64,000 nucleotides of DNA from Monodelphis domestica (lineage: Eukaryota > Chordata > Mammalia > Didelphimorphia > Didelphidae). This document shows positions 32,190 to 45,024 of the stretch, piece after piece. Each line of letters begins with the position of its first letter. Within the stretch, counting starts at the first letter, position 1. A program made the position numbers and the translations under genes. The notes under the pieces were generated by a model. It worked only from the letters and a program-made list of their open reading frames with translations, was not told where the DNA came from and did not search any database. The DNA lies in the NCBI RefSeq assembly GCF_027887165.1, contig NC_077228.1:430878457-430942456 (forward strand), read 5' to 3'.

Positions 32190-33480
32190 AAACTTGTACA
32201 GTTTTTAAAGAAGGAAATAGTGTCCTGAAATGGGCAGGTTGGCAGATACTTAAATTATTAAGGGCTAGGGAAAAGGAGAGATATTTTTCCTTTTTTACAA
32301 ATAAGGGACATTTTGAATAGAGGACCCCTAGTCTCTTTATCCTTTTCAAATGAAGGTACTCTTTTTCAATCCTTGAGTTAGCTGGACTGATTTTTCACAA
32401 GAGATTCTGAGTGCTAGAAATTTCTCTCTAACCTTTGCCCCTTAGAAAGATGGGATTATGAGGAAGCAGATAGCCACTCCCTAAGAACACAATATCCTGA
32501 ACTCCCTTGGAATCTTCTTACAATAGATGGACAGACGCCTCTAAGCTCTGCCCAAGTAGTATCTCATTTTTTTACTTTACAAAAGTGAGATGTGTTCTGT
32601 TGAAATGCTTAGGTTTTCACCAGTAGAGATTATAGTTGAATGACTATCATCCTGTTTCTATTTACAAATTAGGACAAATATTTAATTTTTAAAGCAAAAT
32701 AAAAACCTGAAGTTCTCATTCTGGCTAAGCCAATTAACTTCTATCATTTTCAATCTTGTCTGATATGTCATTTCAGACATGATTGAACTATGACATCTCC
32801 ATTCCATTTTGCAATTAATTGGATAACTTTCCTTTATTCTATGCAGAAATGTGAAACTAGTTCTGAATGGGAAGATCCTTAGTATTCTATTTGTAATCAA
32901 ATATCTATTCTGTGCTAGGCAATGGGCTACAAATAGAAATAAAAATGAATTCTCTTGCTGCTGGATCCTCTTCACTCCCAGAAGTTTATAGTTTAGTAAC
33001 TAGTTTTTAATTGCTGATTTCTAACAGCTGGGGAAAGAGGATAGCAAGGGATATAGCCTGTTAATTCTCTCTATCCTACGTAACTTGGTGATTGTGGATG
33101 TGGCTGAGAAAAAAAACCCCAAATGGGTTTTTTTTTTCCAATTCTGTTCCCCTGGTGGGAGAAACTGTGGCCTCTTTATGGACCTAGAAATGGAGCATTG
33201 GCACTTGGTAAGTACATCAGTTACCAATAATCTGCGTGGCTTCCCCTGTTACTCAAATCATAAAATCTAGTGAGAAAATACTTATATAAGATACCCCATT
33301 GGTTATTAGAGCAAATAATTAAGTTCCCTTTAAGTTTACAAATTAGTTGGGGCAAAAAAAATGCTTAAAATATTGTGAAAAGGTTAAATGATTAATATTT
33401 TTTAAATTAATTTGATAATTATTTTTTTAAAAGTCATATTAAATTAAAAATAAAACTGATTATTCGATTAATCTATTAAC
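32190..33480. other. Unassigned intronic DNA
   Basis: No repeat family or exon recognised in about 1.3 kb. The end is very AT-rich (33330-33480). Confidence 0.4.
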
Positions 33481-33482
33481 AA

Positions 33483-34240
33483 ACATTTATTAACTGAGGC
33501 ATGCTGAAAATACTCCCCAAAAAGTAAAAAACACCATTTTGCTCAAGGAACTCATTCTAATGGGGGAGACAACATGTATTTTATATATGTGTGTGATATG
33601 TGTGTATATATCTGTGATATATATCTGTGATACGTGTATGGTAAATATCATGTAATCTAAGAAGGAAGTTAGTTGAGGAAAGAAGGAAAAGCTAGGAGAA
33701 TTTCCCCCTGGAACGTAGAATTGGAGCCTTGTCTTGAAGGAAGCTGGGAAGTGAAGAGGGAGAACATTCCAGGCATGGGGCACAGCCAGTACAAAGTCAT
33801 GTGGGAACAGCAAGTAGGTCAAGAAAGTTGTATTATAGAGACTAGAAATGTAGGAAGGACACAGGTTGTAATTTTAAATGCCAGAGCATTTTATTTGTGG
33901 TCCTGCAAGGGAAGAAAGAACCAATAGAGTTAATTGAGTAGTGGATCTGGGCTTTAGGAAAATCATCTTGGTGGAAAAGAATGGATTGGAGGAAGGGGTC
34001 ACTTTAGTGAGGACAAGTTGAAAAAGACTTTGCAAAGATTGGATTTGAGTTGAGGGGTGGGATAGATATTCCCTTTCAGGTGAGTAGAATGATATTAACA
34101 AAATAAAGTCCAGGGATATTTTTTTTCTTTCCTTTTTTTCCCCCCAGGCATATTTTGGGGACAGTTTGGACAGTTTTAACTGCTGGTATGACTGAAAGTA
34201 TTCCATGTCAGATTGTGGAGGGTCTTATGTATATGGCTAA
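33483..34240 (-). repeat. LINE L2, 3' part
   Basis: A minus-strand relic reads LAVPHAWNVLPLHFPASFK, the L2 ORF2 C-terminal signature. A TG/TA-rich simple repeat has expanded inside it at 33575-33640. Confidence 0.8.
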
Positions 34241-34441
34241 GGACCATACTCTGAAATCAATGACAAGTCATTGACTTTTCTTTTGTTATCTAGAATGACC
34301 TCAGAGTTGTTCTTTAGGAAGATTAGAGTTGAAGTGAGCCAGGAATGGTCAGAACTGAGGTTTCTAAATTTAGATTTTGTGGAATCTATGAACCTGTATG
34401 GAAAAAAAATTGCATCTTTATTTTCACTTACCTTTAACTGG

Positions 34442-34652
34442 AATTTAAAAAACAAAACAAAACCCTTACCTTCCATCTTGGACTCAATACTGTGTATTGG
34501 TTTCAAGGCAGAAGAGTGGTAAGGGCTAGGCAATGGGGGTTAAGTGACTTGCCCAGGGTCACACAGCTGGGTAGTGTCTGAGGCCAGATTTGAACCTAGG
34601 ACCTCCCATCTCTAGGCCTGGCTCTCAATCCACTGAGCTACCCAGCTGCTCC
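34442..34652 (-). repeat. Marsupial SINE (type A), near consensus
   Basis: Very well kept antisense copy. It abuts or is inserted in an older copy to its right. Confidence 0.93.
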
Positions 34653-34800
34653 CTTTACCTTCCATTTAAAGATCTAATAGGCTTTGGTTCCAAGGCAGAA
34701 GAGCAATAATGACTAGGCAATGAGAATTTAAGTGACTTGCCCAGTGCTACACAGCTGGATTTAAATGACTTGCCCAGGGTTACACAGCTAGGAAGTGCTC
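34653..34800 (-). repeat. Older marsupial SINE fragment with internal duplication
   Basis: The tail and middle are diverged, and gacttgcccagtgctacacagct is followed by a second gacttgcccagggttacacagct. Confidence 0.7.
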
Positions 34801-34964
34801 TAGCTAGAATTTGACATTTCTTTCAATTATGAATGTAGGCAACAAACATTTTTCTGAGAAGGGGCAGTCTGTGACCCCAAGTAGTTGGAAGCTTTTGAAC
34901 TAGAAGAAGCAGGGAGGCTATCTATCATCATGGTCAGGTATGAGGTTCCTGTTATGTTAGTTGC

Positions 34965-35575
34965 TGGTATAAGAAATCAGTTCAGCTTGACTATTTTTCT
35001 AGTTTTTAAATTTAATTTTTCAGAATTTAGCAAAAAAGAACATTTAGATTTGCACAGTAGAACAGAGAGATAATGTGAAACTACAAACCTATAATATAAC
35101 AGCATATTCAAAGTATTAAAAAATTCTTATGATTAATTTTGAACTTTCTATTAGGAACATTTAAAAAGCCTTTAGTAACTTTCTCTTTCTTTTTGGCACT
35201 TCTTCCCCTTTCTCCACCTCTAATTATTCCTAAAAAATTTATAAACAAAATCAAATATCCAATAAAAATATGTATCATTCATTTTTAGTTCATCACTTTT
35301 CCTTCAGTCAGGAAATGGTTACCATGGCTCACCCATGGCTCTTTGAAGTCCTTTTTGGTCATTTCATTCCTCAGAATTCTTAGGTTTTCAAGGTCTTTCT
35401 TTACAGTGTTATCAGACAAATTATTATGGTTCTGCTCATTTCATTCTGGATCAGTTTATACAAGTTTTTCCAGGTTTCTCTGAAACCTTTCTCTTTGTTG
35501 TTTCTTCTGGCAGAATAATCCCTTACATCCACATATTGTAATATATTCAGTCATGCTAGGATGATTTTTTTTAAC
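34965..35575 (-). repeat. Older L1 3' region, antisense
   Basis: ggttctgctcatttcattctgg, tacaagtttttccaggtttctc and tcttctggcagaataat match the antisense L1 3' end of an older subfamily. The left limit is uncertain. Confidence 0.5.
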
Positions 35576-35814
35576 CTTCCCAACAAAGGTCAGAACAATT
35601 TCCTTCAACTCCCTTGTGGTTCTTGGGAAGCAAGAACTTTTGTGTCTGAACATCATCTCTCTTCCTGTTCCTAGTAAATTATTTCTACATTTAACTACTT
35701 GAACTTGGAGTCATAAGCATTGGACTCTTGTCAGCAGATTTTTCTGTTTCTGGCTACGTAAGTTTGTTCAATTTTTATTTTATAAGATAGAATAGAACCT
35801 TTATCTTTAAGCTT

Positions 35815-36715
35815 TGTGGAGGAACATGAGGTAATTGGCAAAGCACTAGATTTGGAACCAAAAGAATTGATTTTAAAATCCTGGTTCTGCTATGCCCAAA
35901 AGGCTTTAAAAGACTGTCTGCCCTTTGATCCAGCCATACCATTGATGGGTTTGTACCCCAAAGAGATTATAAGGAAAAAGACGTGTACAAGAATATTCAT
36001 AGCTGCACTCTTTGTGGTGGCAAAAAAATTGGAAAATGAGGGGATGCCCTTCAATTGGGGAATGGCCGAACAAATTGTGGTATATGTTGGTGATGGAATA
36101 CTATTGTGCTAAAAGGAATAATAAAGTGGAGGAATTCCATGGAGACTGGAACAACCTCCAGGAAGTGATGCAGAGCGAAAGGAACAGAACCAGGAGAACA
36201 GTGTACACAGAGACTGAAATACTGTGGTACAATCAAACGTTATGGACTTCTCCATTAGTGGCAATGCAGTGATCCAGGACAATTCTGAGGGACTTATGAG
36301 AAAGAATACTGTCCACATCCCAAGATAGAACTGTCAGAGCAGAAACCCAGAAGAAAAACAACTGCCTGAATACATTGTTCAATGGGGATATGATTGGGGA
36401 TATAGATTCTAAATTATCATCCTAGTACAAATATCAATAATATGGAAATAGGTCTTGATCAATGACACATGTAAAACCAGCTGAATTGTGTGTTGGCTAC
36501 AGGATGGGGGTAGGAGGAGGGGAGGGAAAGAACATGAATCTTGTAATCACAGAAAAAATATTCTGAATTAATTAAATAAAATTTTCCAAATTAAAAAAAA
36601 ATCATGGTTCTGTTCCTTTCACTCTCATTTCTTCTTTGGGCCTCAGTTTCTTTACCTGTAAAGTGAAGGTTCATGTTCTAGATGATCTCTCAGATTTCTT
36701 CTAGCTTCACCATCC
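35815..36715 (+). repeat. MIR split by an L1
   Basis: Left part 35815-35889 (gcaaagcactagatttggaac), right part from 36598 (tctttgggcctcagtttctt, gatgatctctcagatttcttc). The two halves join cleanly once the L1 is removed. Confidence 0.75.
35890..36597 (+). repeat. L1 3' end, 708 bp, with target duplication
   Basis: Covers the ORF2 C-terminus (relic FIAALFVVAKKLENEGMPF, homologous to eutherian L1 FIAALFTIAKTWN) and the whole 3' UTR with an A-tail. The duplications aaaatcctggttctg (35875-35889) and aaaatcatggttctg (36598-36612) differ at one base. It is the longest continuous L1 3' copy here and useful as a local reference. Confidence 0.93.
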
Positions 36716-36894
36716 TAATCAGTTTCTGCCCCACTTATCCTCTCTAGGCTTCAGGCTCTTTATAAACTCTTTCTAGATAACTAAATCCTTGATTCAAGGA
36801 AGTCCGCTGTCTAGCCAGTGAAGTTTCTCTTTCTGATCAATGTTTGACAAATATCACATAAGAGCCCTTGCTTTTTAGGGGAAGGGTATCTTCC

Positions 36895-37900
36895 CACCTC
36901 CTTCCCCCTTAACCCACAGGATTACTTTTGCTGCTATAGGTGTTGACCCACACCAATCCCTCTTACATCCCCCCCCCCCCCCAATTTGATTTGCTTCTTG
37001 AAAAATTCAGGGCAGAGCTGCTCAGTTCACTTTGCATCATCAGTTCGTACAAGTCTTCCCAGATTTTTTCCCTTTGAAACTATCCCCTTCACAATTATTT
37101 GTGCATTCATATACCATAACTTGTTCAGCCCTTCCTTTCTCAATGGGTAACCACTCTAAATTTCCAATTCTTTGCCTACTACAAAATGAGCTATTACAAA
37201 TATTTTGTGTACAGTTTAACTTTTTAGGCACAGTTCCAAATTGTTTTCCGGTGTGACTGGACCAATTCACAGTGCTTCCAATGGGGCTTTAATGTTCCTG
37301 TTTCCTTAGACTCTCCAGTATTCATCAATTTTTGTCAATTTTGGCAGTCTAATGGGTATGAGATGATAGATACCTTGGTTGTTTTAATCTTCATTTCTCT
37401 TATTACCAATTTAAAGCATTCTTCATATAGTTGCTGATAGTTTGGATTTCTTCCTCTTGAAACTGCCTCCTTTGTCCATTTATCAATTTGGGAATGATCT
37501 TACTCTTAAAACACTTGAATGAGTTCCCTGTATGTATATTAGAAATGATTTTTTAAAAGAGAAACTTGCTGCAATGATTGAAATTCTAATTTTAGCAGCA
37601 CTGATTGTTTCTTTACCAATATTCTAATTTTACATTATAAAATGTGTCCATTTTACCTTCTGGGATCCTTTGTCCCGTGCTTAGGTATGAACTCTTCCAG
37701 AGATCTGAAAGGCAATTTCTTTCCTGCTTACCTAATTTGTTTATGATGTCAACCTCTGTGTCTAAGGTTGGTACCCATTTTTAGTTTATCAGCATATTGT
37801 ATGAGATCTTCTATCTTTAATTTGAGCTAGACTGCTCATACAAATTGCTAGCATCTATGGCAAACCGTCAAACAATTAATTCACAGGTTTGGATTTCTAT
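36895..37900 (-). repeat. Older L1 ORF2 C-terminal region, antisense
   Basis: Runs from 3' UTR-like sequence through ORF2 blocks (taccataacttgttcagccc, ggaccaattcacagtgcttcc, gggtatgagatgatagatac) to regions further upstream in ORF2. A C14 run sits at about 36970. Confidence 0.7.
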
Positions 37901-39730
37901 TTTTTTTTTGAAAGATTTAATGTTTAACCTTATAGAAAGTTTTTTTTTTTTTAAGACTTTGAATTTAATGAATAAATTCCCAGTTATTTTGGTATATTTT
38001 GGAGTTGTTATGTTAATGTTTACTTCCAATCCTGCTAATATATCAGTGCTATCCTATTCTGCCCTTGTTTATTGTTAGAATGATCACAAATCATCTTTGG
38101 CGTGAAAATATAGAGGTTTCATGTTTGGTAGTAATTTATGAAGCACCTAATTTGAGACTCTTCAAAGAATTTTCTGTCCTGGAAATAGAAGTAAATAATA
38201 TTCTTGTGATAGACAAAGGAGACCAACAATTTTATCTGAATTTGCAATAAAGTGTGGCTTGAGATTTCAGGCCATTTGTGGAGCTGTGGCTGATAAACAA
38301 TCTCCCCATGATGGAGAGGAATGCAAAGAATGTTTAAGTGTTCATGGAAGTAGGTCATAGTTTAAAGCATTGCTTTTGTGGAAGAAAGTTTCTCAAGATA
38401 TTCCTATGATCCTTGAAGCTGCTTGTTATCCCTTACCTATAATGCTGGGTTATTCAGTGAAATAGGGTTTCTGAATTAACTTTTCTTGGGTATGCTCGAC
38501 TAATAAGTTTTAAATAGATTCTCTGCCTTTCCAGGAGGATTAGTAGATTCTGTCCTCCCCACTCCGCCCCAATTTTGATCAACAAAATGCATCCTTTTTG
38601 GCATAAAAATTCTTCCTCTTCTACATGTGCAAGTTTTGAAATGAGCATATATTATTTCTAACGGATTGGATATGTTCATGATAGGAAAGAGTTCTTTAAA
38701 AAAGACCTAAGAAATGTCCCATTATTAATGTAATCTTGAAGAATGGTTCATTCTGAGTTGTAGCTATTTATTAGTTTTAATTATGTCAACAAATTGGTAG
38801 AGATGAAATTGTCGTGCCTCTAGTACAGTAAACATGAAATAGAGAAGTAAGAAATTTATCCAAATAACCAGAGAAGAAAACCTTGTTTTAAAATGAAATT
38901 GCTAGGTAATTGAAGGGAAAAGAATTTTCTCTGCTTGAGTAATTCAGACAATTGCCTCACTCACATCTATACTTGTTTGTGTCTGGAGACCTAGCCAGAG
39001 AGTTCTTTCTAGCACTTCATTATTTGAGCTTAGAGTTAAACATCCTAGCACAAACCATGTTGTGCCTCGAAATGTTCATTTACCCATATTTTCTGGCACC
39101 CAGGACAATTGCACTAGTGTGCAGTTAAATGCTGTCAATGACTGGGTTCCTCCGATCCTTTCCAGATCCCAAGACGAATACTAGTAGTATTGTCCTGGAT
39201 GTGAACTCTCCGGAAGATCAAGGGAAGGGCAGAACCGGCTTTCTTGAATGCAGTTGCCTTCTTCCTCAGACCAATAACAGTAGCTATTCCGTTGCTTTTT
39301 ATGGTCACAAAATAGGAAAAATCCCCACAGCTCATGGTTCCTTTGCACTGACCTGACCTGCTGGCTTCGTTCATTATTGGATAAGACATGGGGAGGAAAA
39401 AGGATTTCTCTCCTAAGTCAGATCTCTGAATCTGATTACTAGAAAAGCTAAGACTGTTCTTAGGAGCCCTTGCTCTAGGAATACACAAATCTAATGTAAT
39501 CATCTGTAAAAGACCAGACACTTCAAGTTCTCTTAAGGAAAATGAATTTTGGAAGCCAGTGGACACTAATGAAGACCATATACAATGAATTTCAATTCTG
39601 CGCTAATATTGGTGATTGATAGTTTTTAGCTTATGAACAATTTGTATAGTAATAATAATTCTACAAGTTGTAATTCTTAGTTACAAAATTTTCAAATTAG
39701 TCAAGCCGATAATTAATGCCATTAAAAGCA
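37901..39730. other. Unassigned intronic DNA
   Basis: About 1.8 kb without recognised transposons. A 143-codon open frame on the minus strand (39135-39566) has no recognised homology and no convincing splice sites, so I do not call it a gene. Confidence 0.4.
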
Positions 39731-39734
39731 GCTG

Positions 39735-39987
39735 TGTGGTTCTGGGAATAGGCTGCTGGGCCTAGAGCCAAGGAAGACCTGAGTACAAATCTAAAATTAA
39801 ATGTTGACTGTGACTCTAGGCAAGCCAGTTGACCTCTGACTCGGTTTCCTCATCTGTAAAAATGGGGATAATAATGTCACTTAACTCCCAGGGTTGTTGT
39901 GAGGAAGAAATGAGATATTATTTATAAAATGCTTTACAAACCTGAAAGCGTTCTATAAATGTGAGAGCTTCTGTTAAGTGGGGAGTG
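39735..39987 (+). repeat. MAR-type CORE-SINE
   Basis: cctcatctgtaaaaatgggg, ccagggttgttgtgaggaag, aatgctttacaaacctgaaag. Confidence 0.8.
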
Positions 39988-39989
39988 AC

Positions 39990-40290
39990 TTTTCTTAGAA
40001 ACTAAAGAAACCTGCTGTGTATTAGCAAAAGTGAAAATTAGAATTCCTTCTGTTTGTATGTTTCAAGGCTGTCAGTTATATATTGACACTCCAATCTTAT
40101 GGCATAAAAAAAGGTATTAGATGCTCAATTACTCAGAAAAACTGCTTGGTAAAAGTAGCCCAAAGATTTAATCCAAGAGAGTTACAACAGCATTTGAGTT
40201 TCCTTTGTCTGAGCCAGTGTGGTAGAGATACAAAGATTTAAATTAAAAAATAAACAAACAAAAAACAGCCTGAGAGATGAGTATTTTAGT
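39990..40290. other. Unassigned intronic DNA
   Basis: No feature recognised. Confidence 0.35.
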
Positions 40291-40298
40291 ATCTAGAA

Positions 40299-41110
40299 CA
40301 GTGATGGTCAACCTTTTGAGTTTGGTGTGTCAAAATTCTCCAAAAAACTGAGCATAACTCAGGTGGTATGTCACTTTGAGAAAAACCATAATTTTATGTT
40401 ATTTATAGTTTAAATAACAAAAATGCATAATTGTAATATATAACTGTATTTAATAAACCAAAAACTAATTATTTAACTTACCAGCTTAGTGACTCCTTTG
40501 TTCATCTGTCAGTCGGTTTCTTTTGTTGGTCTTGATATTATTTAACTTGTGTGGTGTGCCATGAACTAAGATAAGCGAAGGGGAGGGAGAATTCTTTAAC
40601 CAGCCTATTAATGGCTTTTTTGTTGCTGAGTTTCATTGGCATTCAATTGAATTTTGGTATTTTGTACACTTCAAGCCTAAGCAAGTGCTACTAACTTCAT
40701 CTGTCAATCTGTTTCTTTTGTTGGTTTTGATATTATTTAATGCTGAGAATAAGGTCTTATAAAAGTATGTAGAGGGAAAAATTGAGTAAAGCCATTGCTA
40801 TATTTTTCAGGGTGCTAAAAGTGTCTGGTAATCAGTTCCAGGCACTTTTCCAGTCTTCCACTGCCTGGCCTCTCTCCTCCCCTCCCTAGCTGCCAGCTTC
40901 TCCTCCAGCAGGAGCCCTAAGAGCCCCAGCCACCTCCCCATGGCGACCAAGTGGAACAGCCTCCCCCCCCTTCCCATGTGTGGCTCCCCTGTGTGGCTGC
41001 CCTGGGCGGCTCCCGGCCATAAGGCGTGCTGAGCCTGCATGCGGCCAGGTGTCACCGAAATGGCCACACGTGTCAGTGCTGACACACGTGTCATAGGTTC
41101 GCCACCACGG
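40299..41110. mobile_element. hAT DNA transposon, OposCharlie-like, non-autonomous copy
   Basis: Left end cagtgatggtcaacc, right end (reverse complement) ccgtggtggcgaacc: 11 of 15 match. The flanks atctagaa (40291-40298) and gtcttgaa (41111-41118) are an 8-bp duplication with two differences, the hAT size. At 812 bp it is far shorter than autonomous hATs (usually 2.5-4 kb). No transposase domain is seen. One third (about 40840-41100) is GC-rich with paired cacgtgtca motifs, unlike the AT-rich remainder. The ends resemble opossum OposCharlie elements from memory. Confidence 0.8.
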
Positions 41111-41118
41111 GTCTTGAA

Positions 41119-41940
41119 CATTCTAGTATCATGCTAGGTCAGGACGATTTGCCTGGAATACTGCTAGGCCATGACTTTTTTTCAGGGTCCAATAGCCAAT
41201 GTGTGTTGAGGCAGCACTGGAACTAAGGTTTTCCTGGACAGCTGTCTGTCCATTCCATCGCCTCCTTACATTCCTATATACACAGGCTGCCTGTCAGTCT
41301 TGCGTGGTAGAAAGTGGTCTTGGTTTTGGCATATCTAAGTACCTTCCACTGCCAAGTTCAAAGTTATTCTGTCTTCCACTTTTGCTTCCTTTGTGTTCTC
41401 TGCTTTATTAAGTTTTCACTCTGTGCTGAGAAAACATTGAGTAAAAATTCAAATGTTTTTCAAAAAGTGTTTTTAATTTCATTAAATAGTTACCATTTAC
41501 ATTTAAAAGATTAGCATTAATTTTTGAATATTTTTAAGCTGCAAATTCTCCCTCCACCCCTTGTGAAGGCAGGTGTTGTGTATTATCAGAACCAAGTGTT
41601 TTTAAAAATGTTCAGGAAAGGTAGGTACAAGGTGGAGAAAAATAGTCTGGCAGCAAAAGCTGGCAGGTATGCTTTAATGGATATTATGATTCTTTTCAAA
41701 GTAATTGGCAAAAATAAATTTATTTAGAAAAGTTTGTTAATGAACTCTTATGCAAATGTATTTTAATATACAGCTATGATCCTCTCACTAGGAAGTAAAA
41801 GCTCTTCCTTTAGAACAAATATAGTCAAGCACAACAGATTCACACATTGGCAGTGTTTTTCTGTACCTCTGGTTCATCACTTTTCTGCTAAGAAGTGGGA
41901 AGCATATTAAAACAATACTTAATCTTGTGTCTGTCTCCCA
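41119..41940. other. Unassigned intronic DNA
   Basis: No feature recognised. Confidence 0.4.
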
Positions 41941-41944
41941 ATTT

Positions 41945-42185
41945 TAGAGTAGGCAGGAGGCTGATTGGACAGACTGCCAAGCTTGGAGTCAATAAGTCTT
42001 ATCTTCCTGAGTTCAAATGTGGCCTTAGACACTTACTAGCTTTGTGGCCCTGGGAAAGTCACTTAATTCTGCTTGCCTCAGTTTCTTCATCTGTCAATGA
42101 ACTGGAGAAGAAAATCACTAACCCCTCCAGCATCTTTCCCAAGAAACTCCCAAATAGAATCCCAAAGTGAGACATAATTGTAATG
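41945..42185 (+). repeat. Marsupial SINE (type B)
   Basis: Body ggccttagacacttactagc and BovB-like tail (tttcttcatctgtcaatgaactggag, gaaactcccaaatagaatccc). Confidence 0.75.
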
Positions 42186-42380
42186 ACAGAAGAACTATTC
42201 TTTCTCTTCTTCTCCACTCTTTCTCTTGCTCTCTTTTTCTCTATCTTTATTTCTGTTTTGATCTCTGAGTGTGTTTATGCCTGTACTCCAAGGCTGATTA
42301 AAGACTGCAAGATGCTTAATACAGTTTCATAGAAACTGTTCTTTTGGTCTTGATCCCAGCCCTGTCCCATTCCTTCTTTA

Positions 42381-42525
42381 TTTTATTTAAAAATTAAATT
42401 TAATCAATTTATTTTTAAAAATCCTTACCTTCTGCTTTAGAACCAGTACTGTGTATTGGGTATAAGGCAAAAGAATGGTAAGGGGTAGGCAATGGGGGTT
42501 AAGTGACTTGCCCAGGGTCATATAG
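42381..42525 (-). repeat. 5'-truncated SINE (type A) with perfect target duplication
   Basis: Only the tail and part of the body are present (145 bp). Identical 15-bp duplications cccattccttcttta lie at 42366-42380 and 42526-42540. The missing tRNA head shows truncated reverse transcription, not later deletion. Confidence 0.93.
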
Positions 42526-42540
42526 CCCATTCCTTCTTTA

Positions 42541-43185
42541 GAGAATCTCCATGTCTTACATATAGTACATATATTTAATATGTATATGGAATTTTATTAC
42601 AAGAAACATATTTCATTTCTTTAAGAAAAATAATAATTTTAAGACCACTAGATTTCCAGAAGTACCAAGATTAAGGAGCATTTCTGTGCAGCTATAACAT
42701 TTAGTTTCAGAACTCTGATCTAAAAGCAGCAACAAAGCTGCATAAGTAAAAGGAAGTGTTTGCCCTGAGGGTTTTGGTTAGATGATCAATCTAAAGAGGT
42801 TTGTAAATGTTTTTCTAATCTTCCCACATATATTTTTCCCCTTTCATTGATTGTATATGACAGTTCAAAACAGTTTTGCCTCTTGTTTTTCTTGTTCAAC
42901 AGCCTTACTTACCTCAAAATCTAAATATCCACATTTCTTAGATAATGGATGTTCATACAGCTTGTATTATACTTTGGAAAATGTATATTTGTGGCTTGAA
43001 ATCTTTTCTTGACTTCATTTTCTATAAAATGTGTAGCTGCCAGCTTTGGAAATCACATTCTGAGTAATAACTAATTCATTTGATTTTTATTTATATCTTC
43101 TGTTTTTGTTTTCATATATATACCTCACTGAGAGGCATTACTTAAAATGACAGATTGGGTAGGGGTAAGGGTGGGGTGTGGCAGT
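42541..43185. other. Unassigned intronic DNA
   Basis: No feature recognised. Confidence 0.35.
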
Positions 43186-43189
43186 TCAC

Positions 43190-43555
43190 AAAATAACTAA
43201 CCAAATTAACAAAATTCAACAATATGTATGCAATATTCCATACCTGAAGTTCTGTACTTTTGCAAAGGAAGGGAGGAGCTGCATTATTGCAATTAAAATG
43301 TTTGCTTTCAGTTTTTTCCCCATTCCATTTACATTACTGCATTGCAATCTTGTTGCTTATATATTGTTTCTCTGGATCTACTTACTTCACTTTTGCATCA
43401 TTTCATATATCTTCCCGTGATTTTCTGCAGTTTTCAAGTCATTGTTTCACATATAGTTTGTTTGGCCATTTCTCCATCTCTGATATTTCCTGTCCTTTTC
43501 TGCTACAAAATATTTCCAGTTCATTCCTGCTATAAATATTCTTATTCAGTGTAAC
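43190..43555 (-). repeat. Old L1-like 3' region, antisense
   Basis: tttctctggatctacttac, atcatttcatatatcttccc and tttgtttggccatttctcc follow the antisense L1 3' layout at low similarity. Confidence 0.4.
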
Positions 43556-44268
43556 TTGGCTCAAGGCTGTTTTTTTTTTCCCCAAGGTTTTTTATTTTCC
43601 ACAAAATAATATCAAGAATAGTAATAGCAGTGGCTGATGAATAAGCACAAAGAACTTTGGAAAATCTCTAAGAGTTAGTTTTTCTTCTAGAATAATGAGC
43701 CTAGGCCTGGGAGAGAGATCTTTGGCTTTTATTTTTTGAAAAGATTGATTCCCTAACTTCATTGTAATTCTTTAACAATGTACAAGGTCACAAGTTCTCC
43801 CCTCTTCCTTTCCTGAGGTTGGTCCATTTCCTTATCAGTGAGCATAGAAAACCACTGGCCATCTTTCTCCTACAGTAGGTCTTTTATTATAAAAGAACAG
43901 GGTGTGAGCTTATGCCTACTTGGTACTTATCCAGAACAGATTTTTTCCCCCTTCTTTACCAATTGACTTTATATAGGGAAATTTTCTTATGAATCAGAAC
44001 GATAAGTGGATTTTGAAGCCACATGCTATGATAGCAAATACTAAATGAAGTCATTAACATTTAAAAGTGTTTCTGCAGCTTCCAAGATTCTTACTCATTT
44101 AATAATCCTTTAGGTTAGTGTACAAATTTTAACTTACAGACAAGAAACATTTGCTTAATTGTTACCTGAGGTTAATGACATTCGTCACCAGGGAGCAGGT
44201 AGGGTTAGGATTCCAAGATAATGGGATGGATGGCAAAAAGAGCAACCTGAGGACACTGTGGGGCAGAA
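43556..44268. other. Unassigned intronic DNA
   Basis: No feature recognised. Confidence 0.35.
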
Positions 44269-44269
44269 T

Positions 44270-44410
44270 GGTACCCTAGAAAGAATATGGGTTTAGGTAA
44301 ATGATTTGGGTTCAAATTCTGACTGCCACTTATTTACTGTGAAACCTTGTTGTATAACTCACTTTGGAATTCCCAGCAGCAGTTTCTATCTCTCTAAAAT
44401 GTAGATTTTT
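44270..44410 (+). repeat. MIR
   Basis: tagaaagaatatgggtttag, ttgggttcaaattctgactgcc, atttactgtgaaacc. Confidence 0.55.
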
Positions 44411-44555
44411 TTACCTCAGATCTATGTGCAAAGGTGAGCAATAATGGCACAATAAAGAATGTTGCTCAAAAAGTAACAAAAGGGGGAACATGAGGAATGA
44501 AAGGGATTGGATAGGACCTTTTCAGAGCTAGGTAGGTAGAAGAGCTGCAATACAT

Positions 44556-45015
44556 GTTCTTTTTTAAAAATTTTGAATATTTTTCAATGGATCCTCCCAT
44601 CTATCCCACCTCTCAGAGCTGACAAGCAATTCCACTGGGTTATACATGTATCATTGTAAGAAACCTATTTCCATGTTATTCATATAACAAATATGAATAT
44701 TTGCAAATATGAATAATTGCAACAGAGTGATCTTTTAATGCCCAAACCCCAATCTTGTCCCCATCGAACCATTTGATCGATCATATGTTTTTCTTCTCCT
44801 CCCACAGTTCTTTCTCTGGATGTGGACAGTATTCTTTTTCTGGATTGTCCTGGGTCATTGCATTTTCGCTACTAGTAAAAAAGTCTATTACGTTCAATTG
44901 TGCCACAATGCATCATTCTCTGTGTACAACGTTCTCCTGGCTCTGCATCAATTCCTGGAGGTCTTTCCAGTTCACATGGAATCCTTCCAGTTCATTATTC
45001 CTTTCAGCACAATAG
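44556..45015 (-). repeat. L1 3' end, antisense
   Basis: T-rich start, 3' UTR and ORF2 C-terminus. Direct repeats gcaatacat lie at 44547-44555 and 45016-45024. A short local duplication (aaatatgaatatttgcaaat) sits at about 44689-44712. Confidence 0.85.
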
Positions 45016-45024
45016 GCAATACAT

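Noticed and set aside
35816-36318. Several open frames of 60-98 codons
   Set aside because: They are the L1 ORF2 C-terminus and its shadow frames, not a host gene.
36968-36984. C14 run and other G/C homopolymers (23970, 59842) as recombination or origin signals
   Set aside because: Simple homopolymers. Nothing else nearby supports such a role.
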